Source: Qipengyuania profundimaris (GTDB lineage Bacteria; Pseudomonadota; Alphaproteobacteria; Sphingomonadales; Sphingomonadaceae). Taken from it: DNA of 64,000 nucleotides. Under the pieces are notes generated by a model. That model had not been told where the DNA came from. It searched no databases and worked only from the letters and a program-made list of their open reading frames with translations. Both the position numbers and the translations under genes were made by a program. Where the stretch lies: the NCBI RefSeq assembly GCF_030717945.1, contig NZ_JAVAIM010000001.1:1177131-1241130 (forward strand), in the 5' to 3' direction. Of this stretch, positions 54,559 through 62,367 are shown in pieces. Numbering within the stretch: position 1 is the stretch's first letter; the number at the start of each line of letters is the position of its first letter.

Positions 54559-57282
54559 TTGAAGCATTGCCTTGCAATTACCGTCTCGCTCGCCGCGCTT
54601 GTCTCGGCGAATACTGGCCTCGCACAAGAAGCGGCGGAGATAGCGCAGGAGCCCGCTGCCGACGCGCAAGAGTCCGACGAGCCGGAGTACGACGACGACA
54701 CGATCGTCGTCACCAGTACGCGCATTCGCGGCCAGCTGATCGTGGATCAGCCGCCCATCGCCGAATATGACGAAGAAGATATCGCCGCTTTCGGCGGCGG
54801 TTCGATCGCCGACATCATCGAGGCGATCCAGCCTGCCACCAGTAGCGGAGCCCGTGGCAGCCGCGGCGGCGGACGCCCGGTTTTCCTGATCAATGGGATC
54901 CGCGTGTCTAGCTGGCGCGAATTCCGCTCCTATCCGCCGGAGTCTGTCGCCAAGATCGAGGTTTTCCCCGAGGAAGTGGCCCAGCGCTTCGGCTATTCCC
55001 CCGACCAGCGGGTGGTGAACATCATCCTGAAGCCGAATTTTCAGAGCGTCACTGCAGAGGTCGAGTACGAGCAGCCTTCGCGCGGCGGCTATTCCTACAA
55101 CGAGCAGGAACTCACCTATCTGCGGATCGGCGAGAAAGCTCGGGTCAACTTCAATGCCGAAGTCGAGGATCGCAGCCTGCTCACCGAGGCGGAGCGCGGG
55201 CTCGCCATCGAAGGGCGCGAAGACGAGGCACCTTTCCGCTCGCTGGTGTCCGACACCTGGAGTGGCGAGCTGACGGCGAACTACGCGCGCGCCTTCATGG
55301 AGAGCGGCGATTCCATCAGCTTGAACGCCACCCTCAACCGCGACCGCAGCCGTAGTCTGTCCGGGCTGGCGAACGATGGGCTGACACCGCTCGAACGGCG
55401 TAGCGAAACCGACACGATCTCGCTCGGCGGGACCTTCAATTCCGCATTCGGCGACTGGAAAGCCAATTTCATCTCCGACGCCGTGTTTACGGATGGCGAA
55501 ACGCAGATCGACCGCTTCGATTCGTCCGGTTTCGATATCGCCGACAGCAGGACGTACAGTATCACCAACAACGCCACCCTGACCGGCTATCCCATCGCAC
55601 TTCCGGCGGGCGACGTGGCCGTGACGCTGGATGCGGGTCTCGACTGGACGCGGCTCGAGAGCGCCGACACACGCTCCGATACGGATCTATCGCTCACCCG
55701 TAGGCGGGTCGACGGCGGCATCAATCTCGCCGTACCCATCGCCGAACGCGACGGAGCGCTGGGAGCCATCGGCGATCTCAGCCTGAACCTTTCAGCAGGA
55801 ATCGACGAACTGTCCGATTTCGGCGTGCTGACCGACTGGACGGCAGGAGCAACCTGGCGGCCGTTCGAGAATCTGACGCTGGGCGCGACCTATTTCCGCC
55901 GCGAAGTCGCGCCGAGCCTGACTAATCTCGGCAGCCCGCGGATTGACGAGTTCAACGTGCCGGTGTTCGACTATGCCAGCGGGGCGACCGAGTTGGTCAC
56001 CTTGGTTACCGGCGGAAATCCCAACCTCGTCGCGGAAACGCAATCGGACTGGAAGTTCTCCGGCAATTGGCGCCTGCCGTTCTGGGAGGATGCGCGGCTG
56101 AACTTGGAATACGGGATTAATCGCTCGAACGATGTCACCTCTACGCCGGGGTTCAGCGCGGCCTTCGAGGAAGCTTTTCCCGACCGCGTAACGCGCGATG
56201 CTGGCGGCGACCTGCTGGCGATCGATCGCCGGCCGATTACCTTGTTCGAAACGCGCAGCCGTATCCTGTCGATCGGGTTCAACGCGCGCGGCCAGATCGG
56301 CAAGGCGCCCGAGCGGCCTGAGCGCGGAGCGGAGCGTGATGCGCAGCGGGGCGGGGCAGGCGCGCGTGGCGGCTTCGACCCGGCGCGCATGGATGCGATG
56401 CGCAAGGCCTTCTGCGGAGTGCCGCAAGGCGAGATCCCCGACCTGTCGCAAATCCCCGAACAGTTCCGCGCACGCTTGCTGGACGACAGCGGCAACCCCG
56501 ATCCCGAGAAGATCGCCGCTGCGCGCGAGCGTTTCTGCGGAGAGGGCGCCGAGCAGCGCGGTGAAAGGTTCGCCGCCATGCGCACGGCCATTTGCGCCGA
56601 TCCGCCCCAGCTGGATGGCTTGCCGGAGACGATGCTGGCCCGCCTAAGGAACGAGGATGGAGAAATCGACCCCGAGCGGCTCAAGGCACTGCGCGAGCGG
56701 ATGTGTTCTGCCGATGGCGCACAAACGGAAGGTCAGGCCCGCCGGGGTGGCGGACGGCGCGGGGGGATGAACCCTTTCAGCCGCGGCGGCGGCGACGAGG
56801 ACAAGCGGCCGCGCTATTTCTTCAGTGTCAATTTCGATCGTACGCTGGAGAACGACATCTTACTGGCAGACGGCGGCCCGCTGTTCGACCAGCTGGCTGG
56901 CGATGTGCTGGGGGGCGGCGCAATTGCCGCGAACTCCGCGCGGCTGGAGGGTGGCCTGTTCTGGCAGGGCTACGGCTTGCGGTTGTCGGGCCGATACACC
57001 GGAAAGGCGCGGCTCAACGGCAGCGGACTTCCGGGCTCAAGCGATCTGTTCTTCGACGATCTTGCGACCCTCGACCTACGGCTATTCGCCGATCTCGGCG
57101 AGGTGTTCGACAAGGACGACGGCTGGCTCAAGGGCCTGCGGGTCTCGCTCAAGGCCGACAACATCTTCGATGCGCGCCGCCGCGTGGTGGACGAGGACGG
57201 CGTCGTGCCAGATGCTTACGACCCGCTGCGGATCGACCCGACCGGGCGCTATCTCGGCATCGACGTCCGGAAGGCGTTCTAG
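54559..57282 (+). CDS. TonB-dependent receptor with cysteine-bracketed repeat insert
   Basis: 907 residues. The start is TTG at 54559, the only start codon that gives a signal peptide (HCLAITVSLAALVSANTGLA). The TonB box is near TIVVTSTRIRG, and the plug has GGRPVFLINGIRVSSWREF and VAQRFGYSPDQRVVNIILKP. The barrel ends in VRKAF. Between barrel strands, about residues 585-755, lies a large hydrophilic insert with two similar units, AMRKAFCG...RARLLDDSGNPDPEK...RERFCG and AMRTAICA...LARLRNEDGEIDPER...RERMCS, flanked by Gly-Arg-rich runs. Ligand unknown. The 232 bases upstream hold nothing recognisable. Confidence 0.88.
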   Translation: MKHCLAITVSLAALVSANTGLAQEAAEIAQEPAADAQESDEPEYDDDTIVVTSTRIRGQLIVDQPPIAEYDEEDIAAFGGGSIADIIEAIQPATSSGARGSRGGGRPVFLINGIRVSSWREFRSYPPESVAKIEVFPEEVAQRFGYSPDQRVVNIILKPNFQSVTAEVEYEQPSRGGYSYNEQELTYLRIGEKARVNFNAEVEDRSLLTEAERGLAIEGREDEAPFRSLVSDTWSGELTANYARAFMESGDSISLNATLNRDRSRSLSGLANDGLTPLERRSETDTISLGGTFNSAFGDWKANFISDAVFTDGETQIDRFDSSGFDIADSRTYSITNNATLTGYPIALPAGDVAVTLDAGLDWTRLESADTRSDTDLSLTRRRVDGGINLAVPIAERDGALGAIGDLSLNLSAGIDELSDFGVLTDWTAGATWRPFENLTLGATYFRREVAPSLTNLGSPRIDEFNVPVFDYASGATELVTLVTGGNPNLVAETQSDWKFSGNWRLPFWEDARLNLEYGINRSNDVTSTPGFSAAFEEAFPDRVTRDAGGDLLAIDRRPITLFETRSRILSIGFNARGQIGKAPERPERGAERDAQRGGAGARGGFDPARMDAMRKAFCGVPQGEIPDLSQIPEQFRARLLDDSGNPDPEKIAAARERFCGEGAEQRGERFAAMRTAICADPPQLDGLPETMLARLRNEDGEIDPERLKALRERMCSADGAQTEGQARRGGGRRGGMNPFSRGGGDEDKRPRYFFSVNFDRTLENDILLADGGPLFDQLAGDVLGGGAIAANSARLEGGLFWQGYGLRLSGRYTGKARLNGSGLPGSSDLFFDDLATLDLRLFADLGEVFDKDDGWLKGLRVSLKADNIFDARRRVVDEDGVVPDAYDPLRIDPTGRYLGIDVRKAF

Positions 57283-57286
57283 CGCG

Positions 57287-58078
57287 TCAGTGCAGCCGCG
57301 AGCGCGGGAAGGCGATGTTGGCGATGCCGCGCGGGCTGAATTTGTGCCACTCGCCTTCGGGCTGGGCGAGGCGGTCGGCGATGGCATAGACCACCGCCGG
57401 ATTGACGCCGAGGCCGATATGGCTGGCGATCACCTCGATATTCTCGCAGCACTCGTGATCGGCCGCCTGGACCGACCCGCGCCAGTGGACCACGCCATCG
57501 CCCTTGGACAGGATCGACGTGGTCGGCACCGGCGGCGCCTTGGCGAGGTCGCGGAAATTGCCGGTCTGCATCGGTTCGGGTTCGCGTCCGTTGAGGAGTT
57601 CGAACAGCCGCCGCGCATTGGTGTGGTTGCGATCGTCGCTGATCGGGCTGCCGAGGCTGATGACCATGCGGACCTTTTCGGGTGCCAGCTTGGCCAGCTC
57701 GCGCGCGAAGACCCCGCCGAGGCTCCAGCCGACGATCGAAATCTTGTCGCCAGTGCGATCGTGGATTTCGTCGACGCAGGCCATCATCGCTTCGATGCGG
57801 GCATTGTCGACCCGCAAATTGCGACCGAGGTTCCAGCCGACCGCATTGTAGCCGAGCCGCTCCAGCATCGCGCGCAAGGGCCGCGTCGAGGCATCCGACG
57901 CCATGAAGCCGGGCAGCACCAGCACGCCATGCCCGTCGCCTTTCGGCAGCCGCTTGAGCAGCGGGCGCAGCGCCAGGAAGCTGGCGAATTCGCCCATGGC
58001 TCGGCTCGGCTCGGTCAGGGCAAGCAGCGTGTGCGGCGGGCGCGCTTCGGTTGCCGTCTCGGCAGTTGCGGTAGTCAA
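57287..58078 (-). CDS. Alpha/beta hydrolase coupled to a wax-ester synthase
   Basis: 263 residues. VLVLPGFMASDASTRPLRAML and the nucleophile S119 in VGWSLGG mark the fold; SLGSPISDD and a late ASHIGLGVNPAVVY with the probable His follow. The start shares bases with the stop of the wax-ester synthase gene (ATGA). A lipase or esterase acting on storage or membrane lipids is the natural reading, by position. No signal peptide. Confidence 0.85.
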   Translation of the reverse strand: MTTATAETATEARPPHTLLALTEPSRAMGEFASFLALRPLLKRLPKGDGHGVLVLPGFMASDASTRPLRAMLERLGYNAVGWNLGRNLRVDNARIEAMMACVDEIHDRTGDKISIVGWSLGGVFARELAKLAPEKVRMVISLGSPISDDRNHTNARRLFELLNGREPEPMQTGNFRDLAKAPPVPTTSILSKGDGVVHWRGSVQAADHECCENIEVIASHIGLGVNPAVVYAIADRLAQPEGEWHKFSPRGIANIAFPRSRLH

Positions 58079-59688
58079 GATGTTTGTGATCCTTTCCCTT
58101 TACGGGTGGCCTTCGAACGGCTGGTGGCCTGTTTCGTGCCTCCCTTCGCCGGTTTGGCGGGTGTTTTGCGTACAGCCTGCTTCTTCGCGACAGGCTTTTT
58201 GGTCGTTGTCGCGCCTTTCTTAGGCGCAGATTTCTTGGCAGTGGGCTCCTTCGCCGGTGCTTCCGCCGCCGCCTTCGCCGCATCGCGCAGTTCCTCGAAG
58301 CTTTCGACGATGCATTCGATGTAGAAATCGGGATCGGGCAGCAGTTCGCGGCAGGCGGTGAAGCTGATCGTCGCTTCGTCGGTATAACTTTGGACGACGT
58401 GGCCCAGGCCCATGCCGTCGGTCAGGCACACGAGGCCCATCTGGCTTTCCAGCCGCGAGCCGCAGGAATAGATCGGCACCGGCGGACCGGGCACATTGGT
58501 CACCACGGTCGAGAAGATCGGCCCGACGCCTCGATTGGCGAGCCCGAGGCGGGTATAGAGCTGCGCGCCGAGGCTCATCCACAGGGCCGGGCTGACCTTG
58601 CTCGCCTCGGTCATGTTGCGCGCGCCCATCGCCTCGGTCATCGCTTTGGAATTCTTCGTGCGGTCGTGGCAATATTGCAGCCGCTCCAGCGGTTCCTCGA
58701 TATGCGTACCCAGCGGCGCGACCATCGCGGCGACCTGGTTGCCCATGTCGCCTTTTTCGTCCTTTGTGCGGACCGAAATCGGGGCCATGGCGGTGAGCGT
58801 CTTCTTGGGCAGGTCGTCCTTTGCAAGCAGGTATTTGCGCATCGCGCCGCCGACGATGGCGAGAAACACGTCGTTTACCTTCGCGCCATCGACCGCCTGC
58901 CGGATCATCTTGATATCGGCGAGCGGCACGCTGCGCCCTTCGACCACGCGGTGGCCCGAAATCTTGCGGTTGAAGCGCGTCTTGGGCGCGATCATCTCGC
59001 GCGAGAGGTCGAATTCCTTGGCGACCATGCCCTTCAGAGCCTTGGCGAGGCCAGGGGCAGCCTTCGCCGCGACCTCCAGCTGCTTCATCGGATTGGTGAT
59101 CGCGTTGAAATAGCTCTTGCCGAGCAGTTCGACGGGATTGGGCACCTTCTCCGGTTGCCATTCGTCGAGACTGTTGGGTGGTGGTTCGTTGGGATCGAGA
59201 GTGTGCATCGCCTCCAGCAAATCCACCCCGCTCATTCCGTCGATCGCAGCGTGGTGGACCTTGGTCACCATGGCGTAGCTGCCTTTCGCAACGCCTTCGA
59301 TGTTATCCAGCCCTTCGACCACGGTGAACTCCCACGGGGGTCGTTTCAGATCGAGCGGGCGCGAAAAAATGCGGGCGGCCTGGATGCACAGCTGCCGCCA
59401 GTCGCCCGGCTTGGGCAGGGCGATATGGCGGACGTGATATTCGAGGTCGAAATCCGGGTCCTCGATCCAGTAAGGATAGTCGAGGTCAAAGGGCACGCGC
59501 ACCAGCCGCTGGCGGATCGTGCGGCTGAGCTGCATGCGGCTTTCGAAGAAGCTCAGGATGTCCTTGAAGCGGACGAAGCCGCCGGGCGCGGTCTCAGGGT
59601 TGTAGATCAGGATCGAGCCGATGTGCATCGGCGAATTGCGCGTTTCCAGCGCGACGAAGCTCGCATCCATGCCCTGGAGTTGGCGCAT
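58075..59688 (-). CDS. Wax-ester synthase/diacylglycerol acyltransferase with histone-like tail
   Basis: 537 residues. The WS/DGAT signature HHAAIDG (145-151) is intact and the start MRQLQGMDASFVALET and the later VTNVPGPPVPIYSCG are family-typical. It joins fatty acyl-CoA to long-chain alcohols or diacylglycerol, giving storage lipid. The last 68 residues (470-537) are almost only A, K, T, P, S and R (KKSAPKKGATTTKKPVAKK and similar), like histone H1 or PhaF-type tails, and would bind nucleic acid or acidic surfaces. It overlaps the hydrolase gene by 4 bases. Confidence 0.92.
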   Translation of the reverse strand: MRQLQGMDASFVALETRNSPMHIGSILIYNPETAPGGFVRFKDILSFFESRMQLSRTIRQRLVRVPFDLDYPYWIEDPDFDLEYHVRHIALPKPGDWRQLCIQAARIFSRPLDLKRPPWEFTVVEGLDNIEGVAKGSYAMVTKVHHAAIDGMSGVDLLEAMHTLDPNEPPPNSLDEWQPEKVPNPVELLGKSYFNAITNPMKQLEVAAKAAPGLAKALKGMVAKEFDLSREMIAPKTRFNRKISGHRVVEGRSVPLADIKMIRQAVDGAKVNDVFLAIVGGAMRKYLLAKDDLPKKTLTAMAPISVRTKDEKGDMGNQVAAMVAPLGTHIEEPLERLQYCHDRTKNSKAMTEAMGARNMTEASKVSPALWMSLGAQLYTRLGLANRGVGPIFSTVVTNVPGPPVPIYSCGSRLESQMGLVCLTDGMGLGHVVQSYTDEATISFTACRELLPDPDFYIECIVESFEELRDAAKAAAEAPAKEPTAKKSAPKKGATTTKKPVAKKQAVRKTPAKPAKGGTKQATSRSKATRKGKGSQTS

Positions 59689-59845
59689 GTCGTTCCTTTC
59701 TGCACCACCCCAGACCCGTTGCGAGCGTGTGGCGGCATCCCCTGCGCGGCCCGTGTTTTCACGGATCCGTCACATCCGAAGCTAGCGAATCTGCGGTTCC
59801 GGTCAACTTGCCGCGCCCGTCAATGCCTTCCCTAACGGCGGAACC

Positions 59846-61018
59846 TTACAGAGCCTCGCCAGCCGCGACCCCGCTCGCCCAGGCCCATTGGAAATTGTAG
59901 CCGCCCAGCCAGCCGGTGACGTCGACCGCTTCGCCGATGGCGTAGAGGCCGGGAATTCGCTTTGCCTCCATGGTCTTGCTGGAAAGTTCGGCGGTCGAAA
60001 TGCCGCCGACGGTGACCTCCGCCTTGGCGAAGCCCTCGGTGCCGTTGGGCCGGAATTCCCAGCGACGCAGGCGGTCTTCCGCGGCGCGCAGTTCCTTGTC
60101 GGGCGCATTGCCGAGCTCGGTCGATATGCCCAGCTTTTCGGAGAGGATGTCTGCCAATCGGTCTGGCAGGGCATCGCGGAGCAGCGATTTGAGCGTGGCG
60201 CGAGGCATTTCGCGCTTCGCGTCGAGCAGCCAGCCATCGGCGTGGCCGGGCAGGAAGTTCACGACCACCGGCTCGCCCGGCGACCAGTAGCTGCTCGCCT
60301 GCAGGATTGACGGTCCGGACAGGCCGCGATGAGTGAACAGGGCGGCTTCGGGGAAGCTGGCCTTGCCCGCGCTCGCGACGACCGGCGCGGAGACACCCGA
60401 AATTTCTCGAAACAGCACTTCTTCGCCGCCGAGCGTCAGCGGGACGAGGGCGGGGCGCGGCTCGACCACCTTGAGCCCGAACTGTCGTGCGAGGTCGTAA
60501 GCGAAACCGGTCGCGCCCATCTTCGGAATCGACGGCCCGCCGGTGGCGATGACGAGGGCGGGTGCTGTGTAAGTTGCAGTCTGCGTCGCAACGGTGAAAT
60601 CGCCGTCATGCTCGACCGAGGCGACCTCCTCGCCGCAGCGCACATCCGCGTCGCCTTTCGCGCATTCCTCCGACAGCATTGCCACGATCTGCTTGGCCGA
60701 CCCGTCGCAGAATAGCTGGCCGAGCGTTTTCTCGTGCCAGGCGATCCCGTAACTCTCGACCAGCTCGAGGAAATCGCGCGCCGTGTATCGGGCCAGCGCG
60801 CTCTTCGCGAAATGCGGGTTCTGCGACAGGTAATTCGCCGGACCCGAACCGATATTGGTGAAATTGCACCGCCCGCCGCCGGAGATCAGGATTTTCTTCC
60901 CCGGCTTCTCCGCGCGTTCGAGCACCAGCACGCGCTTGCCCCGCTGGCCCGCGCGCGCGGCGCACATCAGCCCGGCGGCCCCTGCGCCAAGCACGATTAC
61001 ATCGTAACGCTCCGCCAT
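59846..61018 (-). CDS. HI0933/BaiN-type NAD(P)/FAD-dependent oxidoreductase
   Basis: 390 residues. VIVLGAGAAGLMCAARAGQRG is the FAD-binding start, KKILISGGGRCNFTN is the signature of this flavoprotein family, and the C-terminal GLYAIGEAVDVTGWLGGYNFQWAWASG completes the FAD site. The physiological reaction is not settled for the family. It starts 1 base before the end of the next upstream gene on the same strand (permease), so the two may be cotranscribed. Confidence 0.92.
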   Translation of the reverse strand: MAERYDVIVLGAGAAGLMCAARAGQRGKRVLVLERAEKPGKKILISGGGRCNFTNIGSGPANYLSQNPHFAKSALARYTARDFLELVESYGIAWHEKTLGQLFCDGSAKQIVAMLSEECAKGDADVRCGEEVASVEHDGDFTVATQTATYTAPALVIATGGPSIPKMGATGFAYDLARQFGLKVVEPRPALVPLTLGGEEVLFREISGVSAPVVASAGKASFPEAALFTHRGLSGPSILQASSYWSPGEPVVVNFLPGHADGWLLDAKREMPRATLKSLLRDALPDRLADILSEKLGISTELGNAPDKELRAAEDRLRRWEFRPNGTEGFAKAEVTVGGISTAELSSKTMEAKRIPGLYAIGEAVDVTGWLGGYNFQWAWASGVAAGEAL

Positions 61019-61019
61019 G

Positions 61020-62303
61020 TCAGCCCTCGTCGAGCGCGTAGTCCGGCTGTTGCCGCGCGGCGAGGAAATACAGCACCGCGCCGACCACCAATATACCGCC
61101 GAGCACCAGCCACGCCTGTAGCGCGGTCTGGCTCGCGATGAACAGCGAACTACCGACCGCGAAGATCACGCAGGCGAGATGCAGTGGCACGATCCGCCCC
61201 TCGCGATGCTCCAGCACGGGGAGGGCACAGCTCGTGACGATATAGGTCACAAGCCGGATCAACGTGCCCGCCACGGCCAGCACGGTAAAGCCCTCCCACA
61301 GCCCGAACAGGATGGCCGCCACGCCGTAGAACAGGATGGCGTTGAACGGCGTGAGGAAGCGTGGGTGCACATAGGCGAACCAGCTCGGCAGCATGCCGCG
61401 CCGCGCCATGCCGTACATCAGCCGCGGCTGGGCGACGCCGCTGGCGAAATTGTTCGCGCCGATACTGAAGCTGGCCGCGATCACGATGGCGAGCGAGCCG
61501 ATCTGGCCCATCGCCGCCTCCGCGGAGCCGGCCAGCGCATTGTTCTCGCCCGCGAATTCGGGGCCGATCAGGATGAAGGCCCAGATCACCGCCATGTAGA
61601 TCAGCGTCACCCCGCTCACCATGGTGACGATCGACAGCGGCACATCGCGCTTTGGGTTTTTGAACTCGCCCGCCGCCTCGATCACGCCCTCGAAGCCGAT
61701 GAAGGCGTAGAAGGTGAGCAGGATCACGGTTTCTACCTGGCTGAACTCGGGCAGGGCGACAGCGCCCAGTTCTCCTCCGGCGAAGAAGGCTGAAACAACT
61801 AGCGCGGCGAGCGGCACCAGCTTGATCGCGGTCATGACGCCCAGCGTCCCGACCGAAGCGCGCATACCGTAAAGATTGATCGCGGTAATGATCGCCAGGC
61901 CGACCGCCACTGCGACCGGCGCAGCCACCGGCCCGTCCAGCCCCGGGAATACCACTGCGAGATAGGCGACCATGACATGCATGTTCGCCGCCGCGGTGAC
62001 GATCGCGCTGACATAGCGCGCCCAGCCGGCTTGAAAGCCGACGAAGCGCCCGAACGCCGCCTCGCCATAGAGCACCGATCCGCCGCTATGCTCGAACCGC
62101 GCGCTCATCCAGGCGTAGCACAGGGCCAGCGGCAGGAAGAGCACGCCGCCCACCAGCATCATCCACGGCGCGAAGTTGCCGACCGCCGCCACCAGCACGG
62201 CGGGCAGGGCAAAGATGCCGGCCCCGATCATCCCGTTGAGCGGGAACAGCGCCGTCCCCCAGAAGCCGACCGTGCGCGGCGGTGCGATGTGTTTGCCGTC
62301 CAT
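61020..62303 (-). CDS. Amino acid permease (APC family)
   Basis: 427 residues from the ATG at 62303; an in-frame TTG seven codons earlier has no better ribosome site. About 12 membrane helices. The family start FPLNGMIGAGIFALPAVL (helix 1, unwound substrate site) and the FYAFIGFEGVIEAAGEFKNPKRDVPLSI block are clear. It imports amino acids or polyamines across the inner membrane; the substrate is unknown. Confidence 0.9.
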   Translation of the reverse strand: MDGKHIAPPRTVGFWGTALFPLNGMIGAGIFALPAVLVAAVGNFAPWMMLVGGVLFLPLALCYAWMSARFEHSGGSVLYGEAAFGRFVGFQAGWARYVSAIVTAAANMHVMVAYLAVVFPGLDGPVAAPVAVAVGLAIITAINLYGMRASVGTLGVMTAIKLVPLAALVVSAFFAGGELGAVALPEFSQVETVILLTFYAFIGFEGVIEAAGEFKNPKRDVPLSIVTMVSGVTLIYMAVIWAFILIGPEFAGENNALAGSAEAAMGQIGSLAIVIAASFSIGANNFASGVAQPRLMYGMARRGMLPSWFAYVHPRFLTPFNAILFYGVAAILFGLWEGFTVLAVAGTLIRLVTYIVTSCALPVLEHREGRIVPLHLACVIFAVGSSLFIASQTALQAWLVLGGILVVGAVLYFLAARQQPDYALDEG

Positions 62304-62367
62304 GGCGGGTGGGGATGGCGGCAAACGCGGCTTTGCACAAGCGGAGTGCGCGCACTATCTGCCACCC

